A stretch of DNA of 64,000 bases, from assembly GCF_963678635.1 (NCBI RefSeq), contig NC_087064.1:41755165-41819164 (forward strand), given 5' to 3'. This document shows, in pieces, positions 1 through 12,354 of the stretch (position 1 is its first letter; each line of letters begins with the position of its first letter). This stretch comes from Symsagittifera roscoffensis (lineage: Eukaryota > Xenacoelomorpha > Acoela > Convolutidae). The position numbers were made by a program, and so were the translations under genes. The notes under the pieces were generated by a model. It was not told the DNA's origin. It saw only the letters and a program-made list of their open reading frames with translations, and searched no databases.

Positions 1-1939
1 TGAAAATTTGTTCGTTTATCAGTTCTAAACACGCACAAAAAATAATAAGTTGGCAAAAAACAATCATAATACCTGTGGTCGGATTATCCTGTGCTAATTA
101 GGCCATAACTGACAATTGGTGTTCGTTTAAGAGATAGTCGCTGACGGCGAGTTTGATTCAACTTACCATGCTGCCAAGCTACTTCTACCAAATTTTGATT
201 CGAAACTTCTTTGAACAAATTGTTACTCAAAATAATCTTCATGATCATGATTACACAATGAAATCAAGAAGAGCTTTGAAGCTCAAATTGAATGTCTATT
301 TTACTAATTGTCTGAAAAATGGTGCACCGTCTTTTCTGTGTAAGAAAAAACCTGAAAAGCAATTATTTATTTCTAAATTAGATAATGTATTTGAGATAAA
401 TATAATTTACGTGGACTTTAATCACGGCTTCAAGTTCATTTAGCACACGAATCAACTGAGCAATTGGTTCTCGCTTCAGAAGTCCCTGCAGCTTTTCAGG
501 GACCACTGAAAAATTTGACTCCAAATGGATCAAACGATTCGAGAAAAGACAGGAACTTTCTAGAAGATTATGATTATGTTTTCGATTAAAAACAAGGTAG
601 CTTGATAGTGCGAGGATGAGGATGTGAGTCCTCTAGAAGCAAGAAGTTTTTTATAAATCTAACAAAACTAACTTTAATATAATTTACTGAGAGGTATAAG
701 TCTTGGAAATGAAACTTACTTCTCCTAGTAAATTTTATTTGTTGTTAGTGAATGAAAATCTACTACATTGGGAATTTTGTATAGAAAAAACCGTGGAGCC
801 TGCGTCGTTTCACGATATAGGGGCTCGTTCTGTTGTTCAGGTTTTGATCTGGTGTTAACTGTATCGAGTGGTTGACTTGATTAGACTTATTGAGATGTAG
901 AGATATACTCATTAATTTTGCAATACTATCGAACCTTTGTGGTGTTTTTGATCTTATTTTTATTTTGAATTTTTCTAAAATTAAATTAGTTGGGGTCTTG
1001 TTTGAGACTGTTGGTCGCACCATATGAGTTTCTGTCCGGAGTGGCTCACTCATGGAGTAATTTGAGATAAGGTACACCGTTTGTTCGTCACGCTATCATT
1101 TTTCGGCCGGATAGATTCGTGCAACTTCTTAGTCTAATACGTATCTGAATCTTACTCATAAATATCCTTGTCTCAGTTGATCTAGTGTATACTGGTATTT
1201 GCGAGATAAAATATCAGGAATTGATCTGAAGGGTAAGACTGTTTGCTAACTTGTTTTTTTTCTGTTCTGTTGCTGAAACTATTGGTTGTTTCAGCCGTAC
1301 AATTTAGAGTAAGTGTTAGTTATGGATCATGATTGTTTAGTTGAAAATATTTTCAGAGATAGTTTTATCAATAAAATAATTGGATAAAATTACTAGTTTT
1401 AAAATGGTTCTGGTGAAATTTTATAATAAATCTGCTTAATGCATGAGTCAACCGACATAAAAAAAAATCTTATATTTTTCACTTCTGAGAAAAATTGGTT
1501 GCAAGTTTTTGTTATGACTTTCAAAGAAAATCAGGAATTGATATTGATATGATTGGTTTGGTTTTTATTATTAAGACCATTTATACAAAGAATGTTGACT
1601 GCGTGTGAGTATCGATCCAAAAATCTAATCTATTCAAGCGAGTTTGTTTCCACTAGACTACACTGCAGTTGGATTATCTGCTCGCTTGATAATCAATAGT
1701 TGCAGTACACGAATTGTTCAATCGTGGCAACTTATTTGCCCACAATTTTGTTCCAAGTTGAATCGACTTCAACTTATTGGTCATATTATTGCGACTCAGT
1801 TTTAGGTCTCTACGTTTGATATTGCAAGTACAAATTTTAAAGTTTAACAAAATACTCGTCCATACCAGTTGCGAACAGTCTGAATTTTTACGATTTGCAC
1901 TGATGACAATGGTTAAGTCCTTGCTTTTATATTCCGCAT
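1..1939 (+). repeat. Macrosatellite monomer, left partial copy
   Basis: This AT-rich stretch matches, block by block, the tandem monomer that fills the right end of the window. Shared landmarks are the GTGCGAGGATGAGGATGTGA box near 609, the ATATAGGGGCTCGTTCTGTT box near 815, the inverted repeat GCTGAAAC/GTTTCAGC near 1272-1295 and the tRNA-like segment at 1598-1669. It is in the same orientation as the right-hand array and is cut at 1939 by the assembly gap. A + strand open frame at 153-443 recurs in every monomer but has no convincing start, and I do not treat it as a gene. The opposite strand of about 250-560 carries the short frame described for 63227-63907. Confidence 0.8.
1598..1669 (-). 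other. tRNA-like segment with A- and B-box motifs (left copy)
   Basis: Read on the minus strand, this 72-nt segment has an A-box-like TAGTCTAGTGG, 31 nt of spacer and a B-box-like GGATCGATACT, which is normal tRNA spacing. The ends pair over five bases (ACTGC with GCAGT). The D and anticodon stems do not pair, so it is not a working tRNA; a tRNA-derived SINE-type promoter or a pseudo-tRNA fits better. It recurs in the monomers at 49155-49226, 52914-52985, 57325-57396, 59808-59879 and 62298-62369. Confidence 0.4.
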
Positions 1940-2139
1940 NNNNNNNNNNNNNNNNNNNNNNNNNNNNNNNNNNNNNNNNNNNNNNNNNNNNNNNNNNNNN
2001 NNNNNNNNNNNNNNNNNNNNNNNNNNNNNNNNNNNNNNNNNNNNNNNNNNNNNNNNNNNNNNNNNNNNNNNNNNNNNNNNNNNNNNNNNNNNNNNNNNNN
2101 NNNNNNNNNNNNNNNNNNNNNNNNNNNNNNNNNNNNNNN
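1940..2139. other. Assembly gap (200 N)
   Basis: Exactly 200 undetermined bases separate the macrosatellite monomer from the retrotransposon fragments. The round number suggests a scaffolding placeholder, so the true distance is unknown. Frames that run through it are artefacts. Confidence 0.98.
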
Positions 2140-3636
2140 GTGCCTTGATGTGATTGCAAAAAAGCTGCGCGAATTCCAACATTGGAAGCATCGCACATAG
2201 CGTAAAAAAGTTGGTCTGGATCTGGAATTGTATTTGAAATTTTTTCTGTGAGAAGATATTTTATTTTATTGAAGCGTTTTTGATGTTCTAAAGTCCACTT
2301 GAACTTATTCTGTTGTCTACGAGTATTATATAATGGTCTAAGACATAATTGCAATTTATAAACTTATATGCTTTAACAGATTGGAACTTACTATAAATTG
2401 TAACTTATGACTTATAACAACTTTAACATTCCAAAGAATTCTTGGATTTTCTTTTATTTTGATGGTGATTGGAGTTTTAAATTGCATCTAATTGGGATTT
2501 TAAAGGTGTTTTTGTAGTGCCTTCAACAATATGTCCCAGGAATTTCACACAGGTAAGGAAAATTTGTGATTTATCTGGAGCTGCTCTCATGTCTTCTTTT
2601 AACAAGTTTTGGTGAAATTTATCTAAAACTGTAAACAATTTCTGTTTAACTTGATATTGTAGGAAAATATCGTATTATTAAGTTAAAACGTTTTGGATGA
2701 GGATTAGTGGTTTAAAATTGTTGCTCATAAGTACAAAAAATGCTGCCGGTCCTATGGATAAGTCATGAAACAGTCTATTAAACTCGTAATGATGATTTCT
2801 AATATTGAATTTTGGGAAACGACGCAATTGTTCATCTAATGGCATTTGATTGTATGCGCAATTCATATCGGCTGTGGTACAATAGTGTCAGTTTATCTTT
2901 ATAAGTATTACTTGTATCGGTTCTATGGGCCAACTGCATTTTGATTGATTAAGTAGAGAGTTTTATCATTGTGCGTCTGAAACAGTTTTCAGTGATTCTC
3001 CTTTAGCAAGAATAGTTACTGGGTTTATGAATAAAGGTTTTCCGTCGGATTCTTGTTCTTTTTTTACTGGTGATATAATTTCATAGTGTTCAAGAATGTC
3101 AAGAAGTCTGTTTACTTTGTCTCAAATGTATTGGTACTTTACTTGCGCGTTGTTTTTTGAAAACCGCGTCGGATTTCAGTGGAAGGTGTAGTGGTGAATG
3201 TCTTTTTTTATCATCAAACTTTGATGTAGCTAAAGCCAGGGGACTTTTTGATGGTGAATCCGCTAATTGATCAAAATCTTGTTGGTTAATTTGAGAATGA
3301 TGAAAATTCAATGTTGTTCAATTGCGTCATTGAAAATTTGGAATGTCGGTTTTGAAAAAGGGGGTTATTTTTAATGGAAAATTCTTCGTTAAAAAGTTGA
3401 TTGACAAATATCTAATAGTTTTATCTAATAACCCTATATGCCCTTTCTTGTGGAAGGTAAAAAATTGCACTTGTTCCACAATATCCTAAGAGTCCTAAAA
3501 GAAAAATGATTTTAGTTGGTGAGTTACTATGAATATGTAATCCTATGGTATCTGCGTTTGTGTTTTTAGCGTATTTGATAGTTGAAATCTTTACTCGAAA
3601 GAGTTTATGGATTGGTTTGAAGTCAAACCTAGGCAT
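2140..3636 (-). pseudogene. Gypsy-like pol unit A (PR-adjacent, RT, RNase H start), broken
   Basis: Read from 3636 downward on the minus strand, this unit contains the pre-RT region (3636-3421 and 3311-3099), an RT fragment (2866-2678, with NCAYNQMPL and SIGPAAFFVLM, matching the RT stretch before the catalytic box) and the start of RNase H (2354-2140, with the DASN motif), where the gap cuts it. Frameshifts and stops separate the pieces. The RT catalytic box reads stop-stop-Tyr-Asp where YxDD is expected, so the first catalytic Asp is lost. It is nearly identical to the unit 2650 bp further on. Confidence 0.75.
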
Positions 3637-4248
3637 TTAAAGATTTGACGCCAAATGTCTGATGACAGGGTGGATCGAGTTTTTGATTTTTTTGTATTAA
3701 CTGAATTGTCAACCTTTCAGTGTTGGGGGAAAAAATTTGAATTTCACTTCTAGATAGAGGGATAATATCTGAGGGATTTTGTATATCAAGTACTTTAATG
3801 ATTGTGTTTTTTTGAGCTGTATATGGAGGGTTTGACAAATTTATCATATCCGTGATGTCTTCTTTTTCTAATTATAGTAACGATTTTTTTCGTTGTGGTT
3901 TTTGTTGATAGAGTTTAGTTGTGTGCTGTTTTTTATCCATAATGAATATGGTATGGGTTTAAATGTTCTTTTCATCAGACACCTTCTTCATAGCGATTGT
4001 TATGGCAATCTAGATATGGTGGAAAATGTTCTAAGCTGTTTGTTTGCTTAGTATCAGAGTCTGTTTTTACTGCGTATTTTCATTTTAATCGTGGTGATGT
4101 TTCGTCTTTTACGAGAAAGATTTTTTTTGTGGTTTTTCTATAGTTGGTTTTCGTGTAAGGAGTTTAAGCGGTGTATTTCGACTAAGTGTATCCGGTAAAC
4201 CAAGATTTTTGCCTCCTGTCCGAAAAATATGTACTTTTGGAAAGATCA

Positions 4249-5004
4249 TTAGAGTTCGTTGAAATCTGTATACTCTATGATTTGGATTCGGTTTCTGTGT
4301 GAAAAAAAAAATTCTGTGTTTCTGTGTTCTAAGCTGTTTGTTTGCTTAGTATCAGAGTCTGTTTTTACTGCGTATTTACATTTTAATCGTGGTGATGTTC
4401 TTCTTTTACGAGAAAGATTTTTTTTTTGTGGTTTTTCTATAGTTGTTTTTCGTGTAAGAAGTTCAAGTGTATTTCGACTAAGTGTATCCGGTAAACCAAG
4501 ATTTTTGCCTCCTGTCCGAAATATATGTAGTTTTGGAAAGATCATTAGAGTTCGTTGAAATCTGTATACTCGAATCTGTATCGAATGATTTGAATTCGAT
4601 TTCTGTGTGAAAAAAATATGGCTTTTTGATCTCTTAAAAAAAACTGTTGGGTGTTTTAAGCCAAAGATTAAGAATTCATGCTCTGTTAGTGCATATTTCA
4701 TGGCTGTACAAACTCTCGTAACTGTAGAGAGTCTGAGTTCTGCTTGTCTAAAAAGTCTTGAGTTTACTGATAAAAGGTTCATTTTATTAGTGCCTTGATG
4801 TGATTGCAAAAAAGCTGCGCGAATTCCAACATTGGAAGCATCGCACATAGCGTAAAAAAGTTGGTCTGGATCTGGAATTGTATTTGAAATTTTTTCTGTG
4901 AGAAGAGATTTTATTTTATTGAAGCGTTTTTGATGTTCTAAAGTCCACTTGAACTTATTCTGTTGTCTACGAGTATTATATAATGATCTAAGACATAATT
5001 GCAA
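4249..5004 (-). pseudogene. Retrotransposon RNase H fragment (unit B)
   Basis: A 251-residue open frame, the longest in the left flank. It covers the RT connection region and RNase H of a Ty3/gypsy-like Pol: MCDASNVGIRAAF is the first RNase H motif, followed by an AELRLSTVTR segment, and LPDTLSRNT is the family's C-terminal signature. The end is disordered by an internal duplication: 4259-4558 repeats the 4040-4260 segment, so the YRFQRTLMIF and RIQI/EYTDFNEL stretches occur twice. There is no start of its own and it depends on the broken RT upstream. Confidence 0.75.
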
Positions 5005-5333
5005 TTTATAAACTTATATGCTTTAACAGATTGGAACTTACTATAAATTGTAACTTATGACTTATAACAACTTTAACATTCCAAGGAATTCTTGAATTTT
5101 CTTTTATTTTGATGGTGGTTGGAGTTTTAAATTGCATCTAATTGGGATTTTAAAGTTGTTTTTGTAGTGCCTTCAACAATATGTCCCAGGAATTTCACAC
5201 AGGTAAGGAAAAATTGTGATTTATCTGGAGCTGCTCTCATGTCTTCTTTTAACAAGTTTTGATGAAATTTATCTAAAACTGTAAACAATTTCTGTTTAAC
5301 TTGATATTGTAGGAAAATATCGTATTATTAAGT

Positions 5334-5516
5334 TCAAACGTTTTGGATGAGGATTAGTGGCTTAAAATTGTTGCTCATAAGTACAAAAAATGCTGCCGGT
5401 CTTATGGATAAGTCATGAAACAGTCTATTAAACTCGTAATGATGATTTCTAATATTGAATTTTGGGAAACGACGCAATTGTTCTTCTAATGGCATTTGAT
5501 TGTATGCGCAATTCAT
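5334..5516 (-). pseudogene. Reverse transcriptase fragment (unit B)
   Basis: About 60 residues of the RT palm, with NCAYNQMPLEEQLRRF and SIRPAAFFVLMS. The frame stops just before the position of the catalytic YxDD box, where stop codons and a Tyr replace the Tyr and the first Asp. It cannot encode an active polymerase. Confidence 0.75.
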
Positions 5517-5748
5517 ATCGGCTGTGGTACAATAGTGTCAGTTTATCTTTATAAGTATTACTTGTATCGGTTCTATGGGCCAACTGCATTTTGATTCATT
5601 AAGTAGAGAGTTTTATCATTGTGCGTCTGAAACAGTTTTCAGTGATTCTCCTTTAGCAAGAATAGTTACTGGGTTTATGAATAAAGGTTTTCCGTCGGAT
5701 TCTTGTTCTTTTTTTACTGGTGATATAATTTCATAGTGTTCAAGAATG

Positions 5749-6286
5749 TCAAGAAGTCTGTTTACTTTGTCTCAAATGTATTGGTACTTTACTTGCGCGT
5801 TGTTTTTTGAAAACCGCGTCGGATTTCAGTGGAAGGTGTAGTGGTGAATGTCTTTTTTTACCATAAAACTTTGATGTAGCTAAAACCAGGGGACTTTTTG
5901 ATGGTGAATCCGCTAATTGATCAAAATCTTGTTGGTTAATTTGAGAATGATGAAAATTCAATGTTGTTCAATTGCGTCATTGAAAATTTGGAATGTTGGT
6001 TTTGAAAAAGGGAGTTATTTTTAATGGAAAATTCTTCGTTAAAAAGTTGATTGACAAATATCTAATAGTTTTATCTAATAACCCTATATGCCCTTTCTTG
6101 TGGAAGGTAAAAAATTGCACTTGTTCCACAATATCCTAAGAGTCCTAAAAGAAAAATGATTTTAGTTGGTGAGTTACTATGAATATGTAATCCTATGGTA
6201 TCTGCGTTTGTGTTTTTAGCGTATTTGATAGTTGAAATCTTTACTCGAAAGAGTTTATGGATTGGTTTGAAGTCAAACCTAGGCAT
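5749..6286 (-). pseudogene. PR-to-RT connector fragments (unit B)
   Basis: Two minus-strand frames (6286-6071 and 5961-5749) separated by frameshifts. They carry FDFKPIHKLFRVK and LLGLLGYCGT in the first, and FHHSQINQQDFDQLAD and FKKQRASKVPIHL in the second. These lie between protease and RT in this family; KQRASKVPIHL resembles the start of the RT domain. The assignment rests on position relative to the RT fragment. Confidence 0.6.
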
Positions 6287-7221
6287 TCAAAGATTTGACG
6301 CCAAATGTCTGATGACAGGGTGGATCGAGTTTTTGATTTTTTTGTATTAACTGAATTGTCAACCTTTCAGTGTTGGGGGAAAAAATTTGAATTTCACTTC
6401 TAGATAGAGGGATAATATCTGAGGGATTTTGTATATCAAGTACTTTAATGATTGTGTTTTTTTGAGCTGTATATGGAGGGTTTGACAAGTTTATCATATC
6501 CGTGATGTCTTCTTTTTCTAATTATAGTAACGATTTTTTTCGTTGTGGTTTTTGTTGATAGAGTTTAGTTGTGTGCTGTTTTTTATCCATAATGAATATG
6601 GTATGGGTTTAAATGTTCTTTTCATCAGACACCTTCTTCATAGCGATTGTTATGGCAATCTAGATATAGTGGAAAATGTTCTAAGCTGTTTGTTTGCTTA
6701 GTATCAGAGTCTGTTTTTACTGCGTATTTACATTTTAATCGTGGTGATGTTTCGTTTTTTACGAGAAAGATTTTTTTTGTGGTTTTTCTATAGTTGGTTT
6801 TCGTGTAAGGAGTTTAAGCGGTGTATTTCGAATAAGTGTATCCGGTAAACCAAGATTTTTGCCTCCTGTCCGAAAAATATGTACTTTTGGAAAGATCATT
6901 AGAGTTCGTTGAAATCTGTATACTCTATGATTTGGATTCGGTTTCTGTGTGAAAAAAAAAATTATGGCTTTTCGATCTCTTAAAAAAACTGTTGGGTGTT
7001 TTGAGCCAAGGATTGAGAAATCATGCTCTGTTAGTGCATATTTCATGGCTGTACAATCTCTCGTAACTGTAGAGAGTCTGAGTTCTGCTTGTGTAAAATG
7101 TTGGTGAGTTACTATGAATATGTAATCCTATGGTATCTGCGTTTGTGTTTTTAGCGTATTTGATAGTTGAAATCTTTACTCTTAAGAGTTTATGGATTGG
7201 TTTGAAGTCAAACCTAGGCAC
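6287..7221 (-). repeat. 934/935-bp tandem unit 1
   Basis: The first of four short units. On the minus strand it starts with the PR-adjacent frame (7221 downward), jumps after the residues SNSPT into the RNase H coding region (the FTQAELR segment in another frame), continues through the RNase H C-terminus (7046-6759, with TGGKNLGLPDTL) and the linker (6497-6279). Relative to the 2650-bp unit it lacks about 1.7 kb containing RT and the start of RNase H. Confidence 0.85.
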
Positions 7222-8155
7222 TTAAAGATTTGACGCCAAATGTCTGATGACAGGGTGGATCGAGTTTTTGATGTTTTTGTAATAACTGAATTGTCAACCT
7301 TTCAGTGTTGGGGGAAAAATTTGAATTTCACTTCTAGATAGAGGGATAATATCTGAGGGATTTTGTATATCAAGTGCTTTAATGATTGTGTTTTTTTGAG
7401 CTGTATATGGAGGGCTTGACAAGTTTATCATATCCGTGATGTCTTCTTTTTCTAATTATAGTAACGATTTTTTTCGTTGTGGTTTTTGTTGATAGAGTTT
7501 AGTTGTGTGCTGTTTTTTATCCATAATGAATATGGTATGGGTTTAAATGTTCTTTTCATCATACACCTTCTTCATAGCGATTGTTATGGCAATCTAGATA
7601 TAGTGGAAAATGTTCTAAGCTGTTTTTTTGCTTAGTATCAGAGTCTGTTTTTACTGCGTATTTACATTTTAATCGTGGTGATGTTTCGTCTTTTACGAGA
7701 AAGATTTTTTTTGTGGTTTTTCTATAGTTGGTTTTCGTGTAAGGAGTTTAAGCGGTGTATTTCGACTAAGTGTATCCGGTAAACCAAGATTTTTGCCTCC
7801 TGTCCGAAAAATATGTAGTTCTGGAAAGATCATTAGAGTTCGTTGAAATCTGTATACTCTATGATTTGGATTCGGTTTCTGTGTGAAAAAAAAAATTATG
7901 TCTTTTTGATCTCTTAAAAAAACTGTTGGGTGTTTTGAGCCAAGGATTGAGAATTCATGCTCTGTTAGTGCATATTTCATGGCTGTACAATCTCTCGTAA
8001 CTGTAGAGAGTCTGAGTTCTGCTTGTGTAAAATGTTGGTGAGTTACTATGAATATGTAATCCTATGGTATCTGCGTTTGTGTTTTTAGCGTATTTGATAG
8101 TTGAAATCTTTACTCTTAAGAGTTTATGGATTGGTTTGAAGTCAAACCTAGGCAC
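7222..8155 (-). repeat. 934/935-bp tandem unit 2
   Basis: Near-identical to unit 1, with the same deletion junction. The RNase H tail frame is 7980-7693 and the chimeric start frame 8155-7955. The linker at about 7440-7240 has an extra stop, so it is not open here. Confidence 0.85.
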
Positions 8156-9090
8156 TTAAAGATTTGACGCCAAATGTCTGATGACAGGGTGGATCGAGTT
8201 TTTGATGTTTTTGTATTAACTGAATTGTCAACCTTTCAGTGTTGGGGGAAAAAAATTGAATTTCACTTCTAGATAGAGGGATAATATCTGAGGGATTTTG
8301 TATATCAAGTACTTTAATGATTGTGTTTTTTTGAGCTGTATATGGAGGGCTTGACAAGTTTATCATATCCTTGATGTCTTCTTTTTCTAATTATAGTAAC
8401 GATTTTTTTCGTTGTGGTTTTTGTTGATAGAGTTTAGTTGTGTGCTGTTTTTTATCCATAATGAATATGGTATGGGTTTAAATGTTCTTTTCATCATACA
8501 CCTTCTTCATAGCGATTGTTATGGCAATCTAGATATAGTGGAAAATGTTCTAAGCTGTTTGTTTGCTTAGTATCAGAGTCTGTTTTTACTGCGTATTTAC
8601 ATTTTAATCGTGGTGATGTTTCGTCTTTTACGAGAAAGATTTTTTTTGTGGTTTTTCTATAGTTGGTTTTCTTGTAAGGAGTTTAAGCGGTGTATTTCGA
8701 CTAAGTGTATCCGGTAAACCAAGATTTTTGCCTCCTGTCCGAAAAATATGTAGTTCTGGAAAGATCATTAGAGTTCGTTGAAATCTGTATACTCTATGAT
8801 TTGGATTCGGTTTCTGTGTGAAAAAAAAAATTATGGCTTTTCGATCTCTTAAAAAAACTGTTGGGTGTTTTGAGCCAAGGATTGAGAATTCATGCTCTGT
8901 TAGTGCATATTTCATGGCTGTACAATCTCTCGTAACTGTAGAGAGTCTGAGTTCTGCTTGTGTAAAATGTTGGTGAGTTACTATGAATATGTAATCCTAT
9001 GGTATCTGCGTTTGTGTTTTTAGCGTATTTGATAGTTGAAATCTTTACTCTTAAGAGTTTATGGATTGGTTTGAAGTCAAACCTAGGCAC
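8156..9090 (-). repeat. 934/935-bp tandem unit 3
   Basis: Same structure as units 1 and 2: linker 8366-8148, RNase H tail 8915-8628, chimeric start 9090-8890. It differs from its neighbours by only a few substitutions. Confidence 0.85.
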
Positions 9091-10024
9091 TTAAAGATTT
9101 GACGCCAAATGTCTGATGACAGGGTGGATCGAGTTTTTGATGTTTTTGTATTAACTGAATTGTCAACCTTTCAGTGTTGGGGGAAAAAAATTGAATTTCA
9201 CTTCTAGATAGAGGGATAATATCTGAGGGATTTTGTATATCAAGTACTTTAATGATTGTGTTTTTTTGAGCTGTATATGGAGGGCTTGACAAGTTTATCA
9301 TATCCGTGATGTCTTCTTTTTCTAATTATAGTAACGATTTTTTTCGTTGTGGTTTTTGTTGATAGAGTTTAGTTGTGTGCTGTTTTTTATCCATAATGAA
9401 TATGGTATGGGTTTAAATGTTCTTTTCATCATACACCTTCTTCATAGCGATTGTTATGGCAATCTAGATATAGTGGAAAATGTTCTAAGCTGTTTGTTTG
9501 CTTAGTATCAGAGTCTGTTTTTACTGCGTATTTACATTTTAATCGTGGTGATGTTTCGTCTTTTACGAGAAGGATTTTTTTTGTGGTTTTTCTATAGTTG
9601 GTTTTCGTGTAAGGAGTTTAAGCGGTGTTTTTCGACTAAGTGTATCCGGTAAACCAAGATTTTTGCCTCCTGTCCGAAAAATATGTACTTTTGGAAAGAT
9701 CATTAGAGTTCGTTGAAATCTGTATACTCTATGATTTGGATTCGGTTTCTGTGTGAAAAAAAAATTATGGCTTTTCGATCTCTTAAAAAAACTGTTGGGT
9801 GTTTTGAGCCAAGGATTGAGAAATCATGCTCTGTTAGTGCATATTTCATGGCTGTAAAATCTCTCGTAACTGTAGAGAGTCTGAGTTCTGCTTGTGTAAA
9901 ATGTTGGTGAGTTACTATGAATATGTAATCCTATGGTATCTGCGTTTGTGTTTTTAGCGTATTTGATAGTTGAAATCTTTACTCTTAAGAGTTTATGGAT
10001 TGGTTTGAAGTCAAACCTAGGCAC
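9091..10024 (-). repeat. 934/935-bp tandem unit 4
   Basis: Last short unit: linker 9301-9083 and chimeric start 10024-9824. The RNase H tail lies at about 9850-9563 but is no longer open throughout because of point changes. Above it the array returns to a longer unit. Confidence 0.85.
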
Positions 10025-10495
10025 TTAAAGATTTGACGCCAAATGTCTGATGACAGGGTGGATCGAGTTTTTGATGTTTTTGTAATAACTGAATTGTCAA
10101 CCTTTCAGTGTTGGGGGAAAAATTTGAATTTCACTTCTAGATAGAGGGATAATATCTGAGGGATTTTGTATATCAAGTGCTTTAATGATTGTGTTTTTTT
10201 GAGCTGTATATGGAGGGCTTGACAAGTTTATCATATCCGTGATGTCTTCTTTTTCTAATTATAGTAACGATTTTTTTCGTTGTGGTTTTTGTTGATAGAG
10301 TTTAGTTGTGTGCTGTTTTTTATCCATAATGAATATGGTATGGGTTTAAATGTTCTTTTCATCATACACCTTCTTCATAGCGATTGTTATGGCAATCTAG
10401 ATATAGTGGAAAATGTTCTAAGCTGTTTGTTTGCTTAGTATCAGAGTCTGTTTTTACTGCGTATTTACATTTTAATCGTGGTGATGTTTCGTCTT

Positions 10496-11086
10496 TTACG
10501 AGAAAGATTTTTTTTGTGGTTTTTCTATAGTTGGTTTTCGTGTAAGGAGTTTAAGCGGTGTATTTCGACTAAGTGTATCCGGTAAACCAAGATTTTTGCC
10601 TCCTGTCCGAAAAATATGTAGTTCTGGAAAGATCATTAGAGTTCGTTGAAATCTGTATACTCTATGATTTGGATTCGGTTTCTGTGTGAAAAAAAAAATT
10701 ATGTCTTTTTGATCTCTTAAAAAAACTGTTGGGTGTTTTGAGCCAAGGATTGAGAATTCATGCTCTGTTAGTGCATATTTCATGGCTGTACAATCTCTCG
10801 TAACTGTAGAGAGTCTGAGTTCTGCTTGTGTAAATTGTCTTGAGTTTACTGATAAAAGGTTCATTTTATTAGTTCCTTGATATGATTGCAAAAAAGCTGC
10901 GCGAATTCCAAAATCGGAAGCATCGCACATAGCGTAAAAAAGTTGGTCTGGATCTGGAATTTTATTTGAAATTTGTTCTGTGAGAAGAGATTTAATTTTA
11001 TCGAAGCGTTTTTGATGTTCTAAAGTCCAGTTGAACTTATTTTGTTGTCTAAGTGTAATATAAAATGGTCTAAGACATAAATGCAA
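10496..11086 (-). pseudogene. Retrotransposon RNase H fragment
   Basis: A 196-residue open frame with the RT-RNase H connection (NWTLEHQKRFDKIKSLL), the first RNase H motif (MCDASDFGIRAAF), the AELRLSTVTRDCTAMKYALT segment (second acidic region) and the C-terminal TGGKNLGLPDTLSRN. It is the cleanest RNase H of the flank. It has no upstream partner in frame and RT is broken, so it is treated as a relic. Confidence 0.75.
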
Positions 11087-11373
11087 TTTATAAACCCATT
11101 TGCTTAAGAACTTTAATATTCCCAGGAATTCGTGGATTTTCTTTTAATTTGATGGTGGTTGGAGTTTTAAGATGCATCTATTTGGGATTTTAAAGGTGTT
11201 TTTGTAGTGCCTTCAACAATATGTCCCAGGAATTTCACACAGGTAAGAAAAATTTGTGAGTTATCTGGAGCTGCGCTCATGTTTTCTTTTAACAAGTTTT
11301 GGTGAAGTTTATCTAAAACTGTAAACAATTTCTGTTTAACTTGATATTGTATGAAAAAATCGTATTATTAAGT

Positions 11374-11607
11374 TTAAACGTTTTGGAAGAGGATTAGTGG
11401 TTTAAAACTATTGCTCATAAGTACAAAAAATGCTGCTGGTCCTATGGATAAGTCATGAAACAGTCTATTAAACTCGTATTGTTGATTTCCAATATTGAAT
11501 TTTGTGAAACGACGCAATTGTTCATCTAATGGCATTTGATTGTATGCGCAATTCATATCGGCTGTGGTACAATAGTGTCCGTTTTTCTTTATAAGTAAAA
11601 CCTGCAT
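11374..11607 (-). pseudogene. Reverse transcriptase fragment
   Basis: A 77-residue frame beginning slightly earlier in RT than the other copies (LIKKNGHYCTTADMNCAYNQ), ending at the shared break just before the catalytic box. It contains the SIGPAAFFVLM motif. Confidence 0.75.
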
Positions 11608-12354
11608 GGGTTCTATGGGCCAACTGCATTTTGATTCATCAAGTAGTGAGTTTTATCATTGTGCGTCTGAAACAGTTTTCAGTGATTCTCCTTTAGCAAG
11701 AATAGTTACTGGGTTTATGAATAAATGTTTTTCCGTCGGGTTCTTGTTCTTTTTTACTGGTGATATAATTTCATACTATTCAAGAATGTCAAGAAGTCTG
11801 TTTACTTTGTCTCAAATGTATTGGTCTTTTACTTGCGCGTTGTTTTTTGAAAACCGCGTCGGAATTCAGTGGAAGGTGTAGTGGTGAATGTTTTTTTTAA
11901 CATCAAACTTTGATGTAGCTAAAACCAGGGGACTTTTTAATAGTAAAATCGCTAATTGTTCAAAGTCTTGTTGGTTAATTTGAGATTGATGAAAATTCAA
12001 TGTTGTTCATTTGTGTCATTGGAAATGTGGAACGTTGGTTTAAAAAAGGGGGTTTTTGTGAAAAAATTTCCAGTCAAGTGTGTTATTTTTAATGGAAAAT
12101 TCTTCGTTAAGAAGTTGATTGACAAATATCTACTAGTTTTATCTAATAACCCTATATGCCCTTTCTTCTGTAAGGTAAAAAGTTGCATTTGTTCCACAAT
12201 ATCCTAAGAGTCCTAAAAGAAAAATGATTTTAGATGGTGAGTTACTATATACATGTAATTCTATGGTATCTGCGGTTGTGTTTTTAGCGTATTTGATAGT
12301 TGAAATATTTACTCTAAAAAACTTATGGATTGGTTTGAATTCAAACTTAGGCAT

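Larger units (their letters stand above)
3637..6286 (-). repeat. 2650-bp tandem pol-derived unit B
   Basis: A full head-to-tail unit. Matching frames sit 2650 bp apart (3099/5749, 3421/6071, 3629/6279). On the minus strand it runs from the start of the PR-adjacent region (6286) through RT and RNase H to the RNase H-integrase linker (3847-3629), which then joins directly to the start of the next unit at 3636. No LTR, gag or integrase lies between units, so this is tandem duplication of an internal pol segment, not of whole elements. Confidence 0.8.
10025..12354 (-). repeat. 2330-bp pol-derived unit, more diverged
   Basis: A longer unit with PR-adjacent region (12354-12139), pre-RT region (about 12000-11780), RT (11607-11374), RNase H (11086-10496) and linker (about 10235-10030). 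It follows the same order as the 2650-bp unit and ends at the same linker/PR-adjacent junction, but has more substitutions and deletions, which suggests an older duplicate. Confidence 0.75.

Noticed and set aside
153-443. + strand ORF of about 82-96 aa repeated in every monomer (153, 51369, 53841, 55792, 58271, 60754, 63033)
   Set aside because: Its conservation is explained by recent tandem duplication. Most copies have no proper ATG at the start and no recognisable motif. The opposite strand carries a competing open frame.
1674-2354. Long frames running through 1940-2139
   Set aside because: They are open only because the gap has no stop codons. Only the retrotransposon part below 2354 is real sequence.
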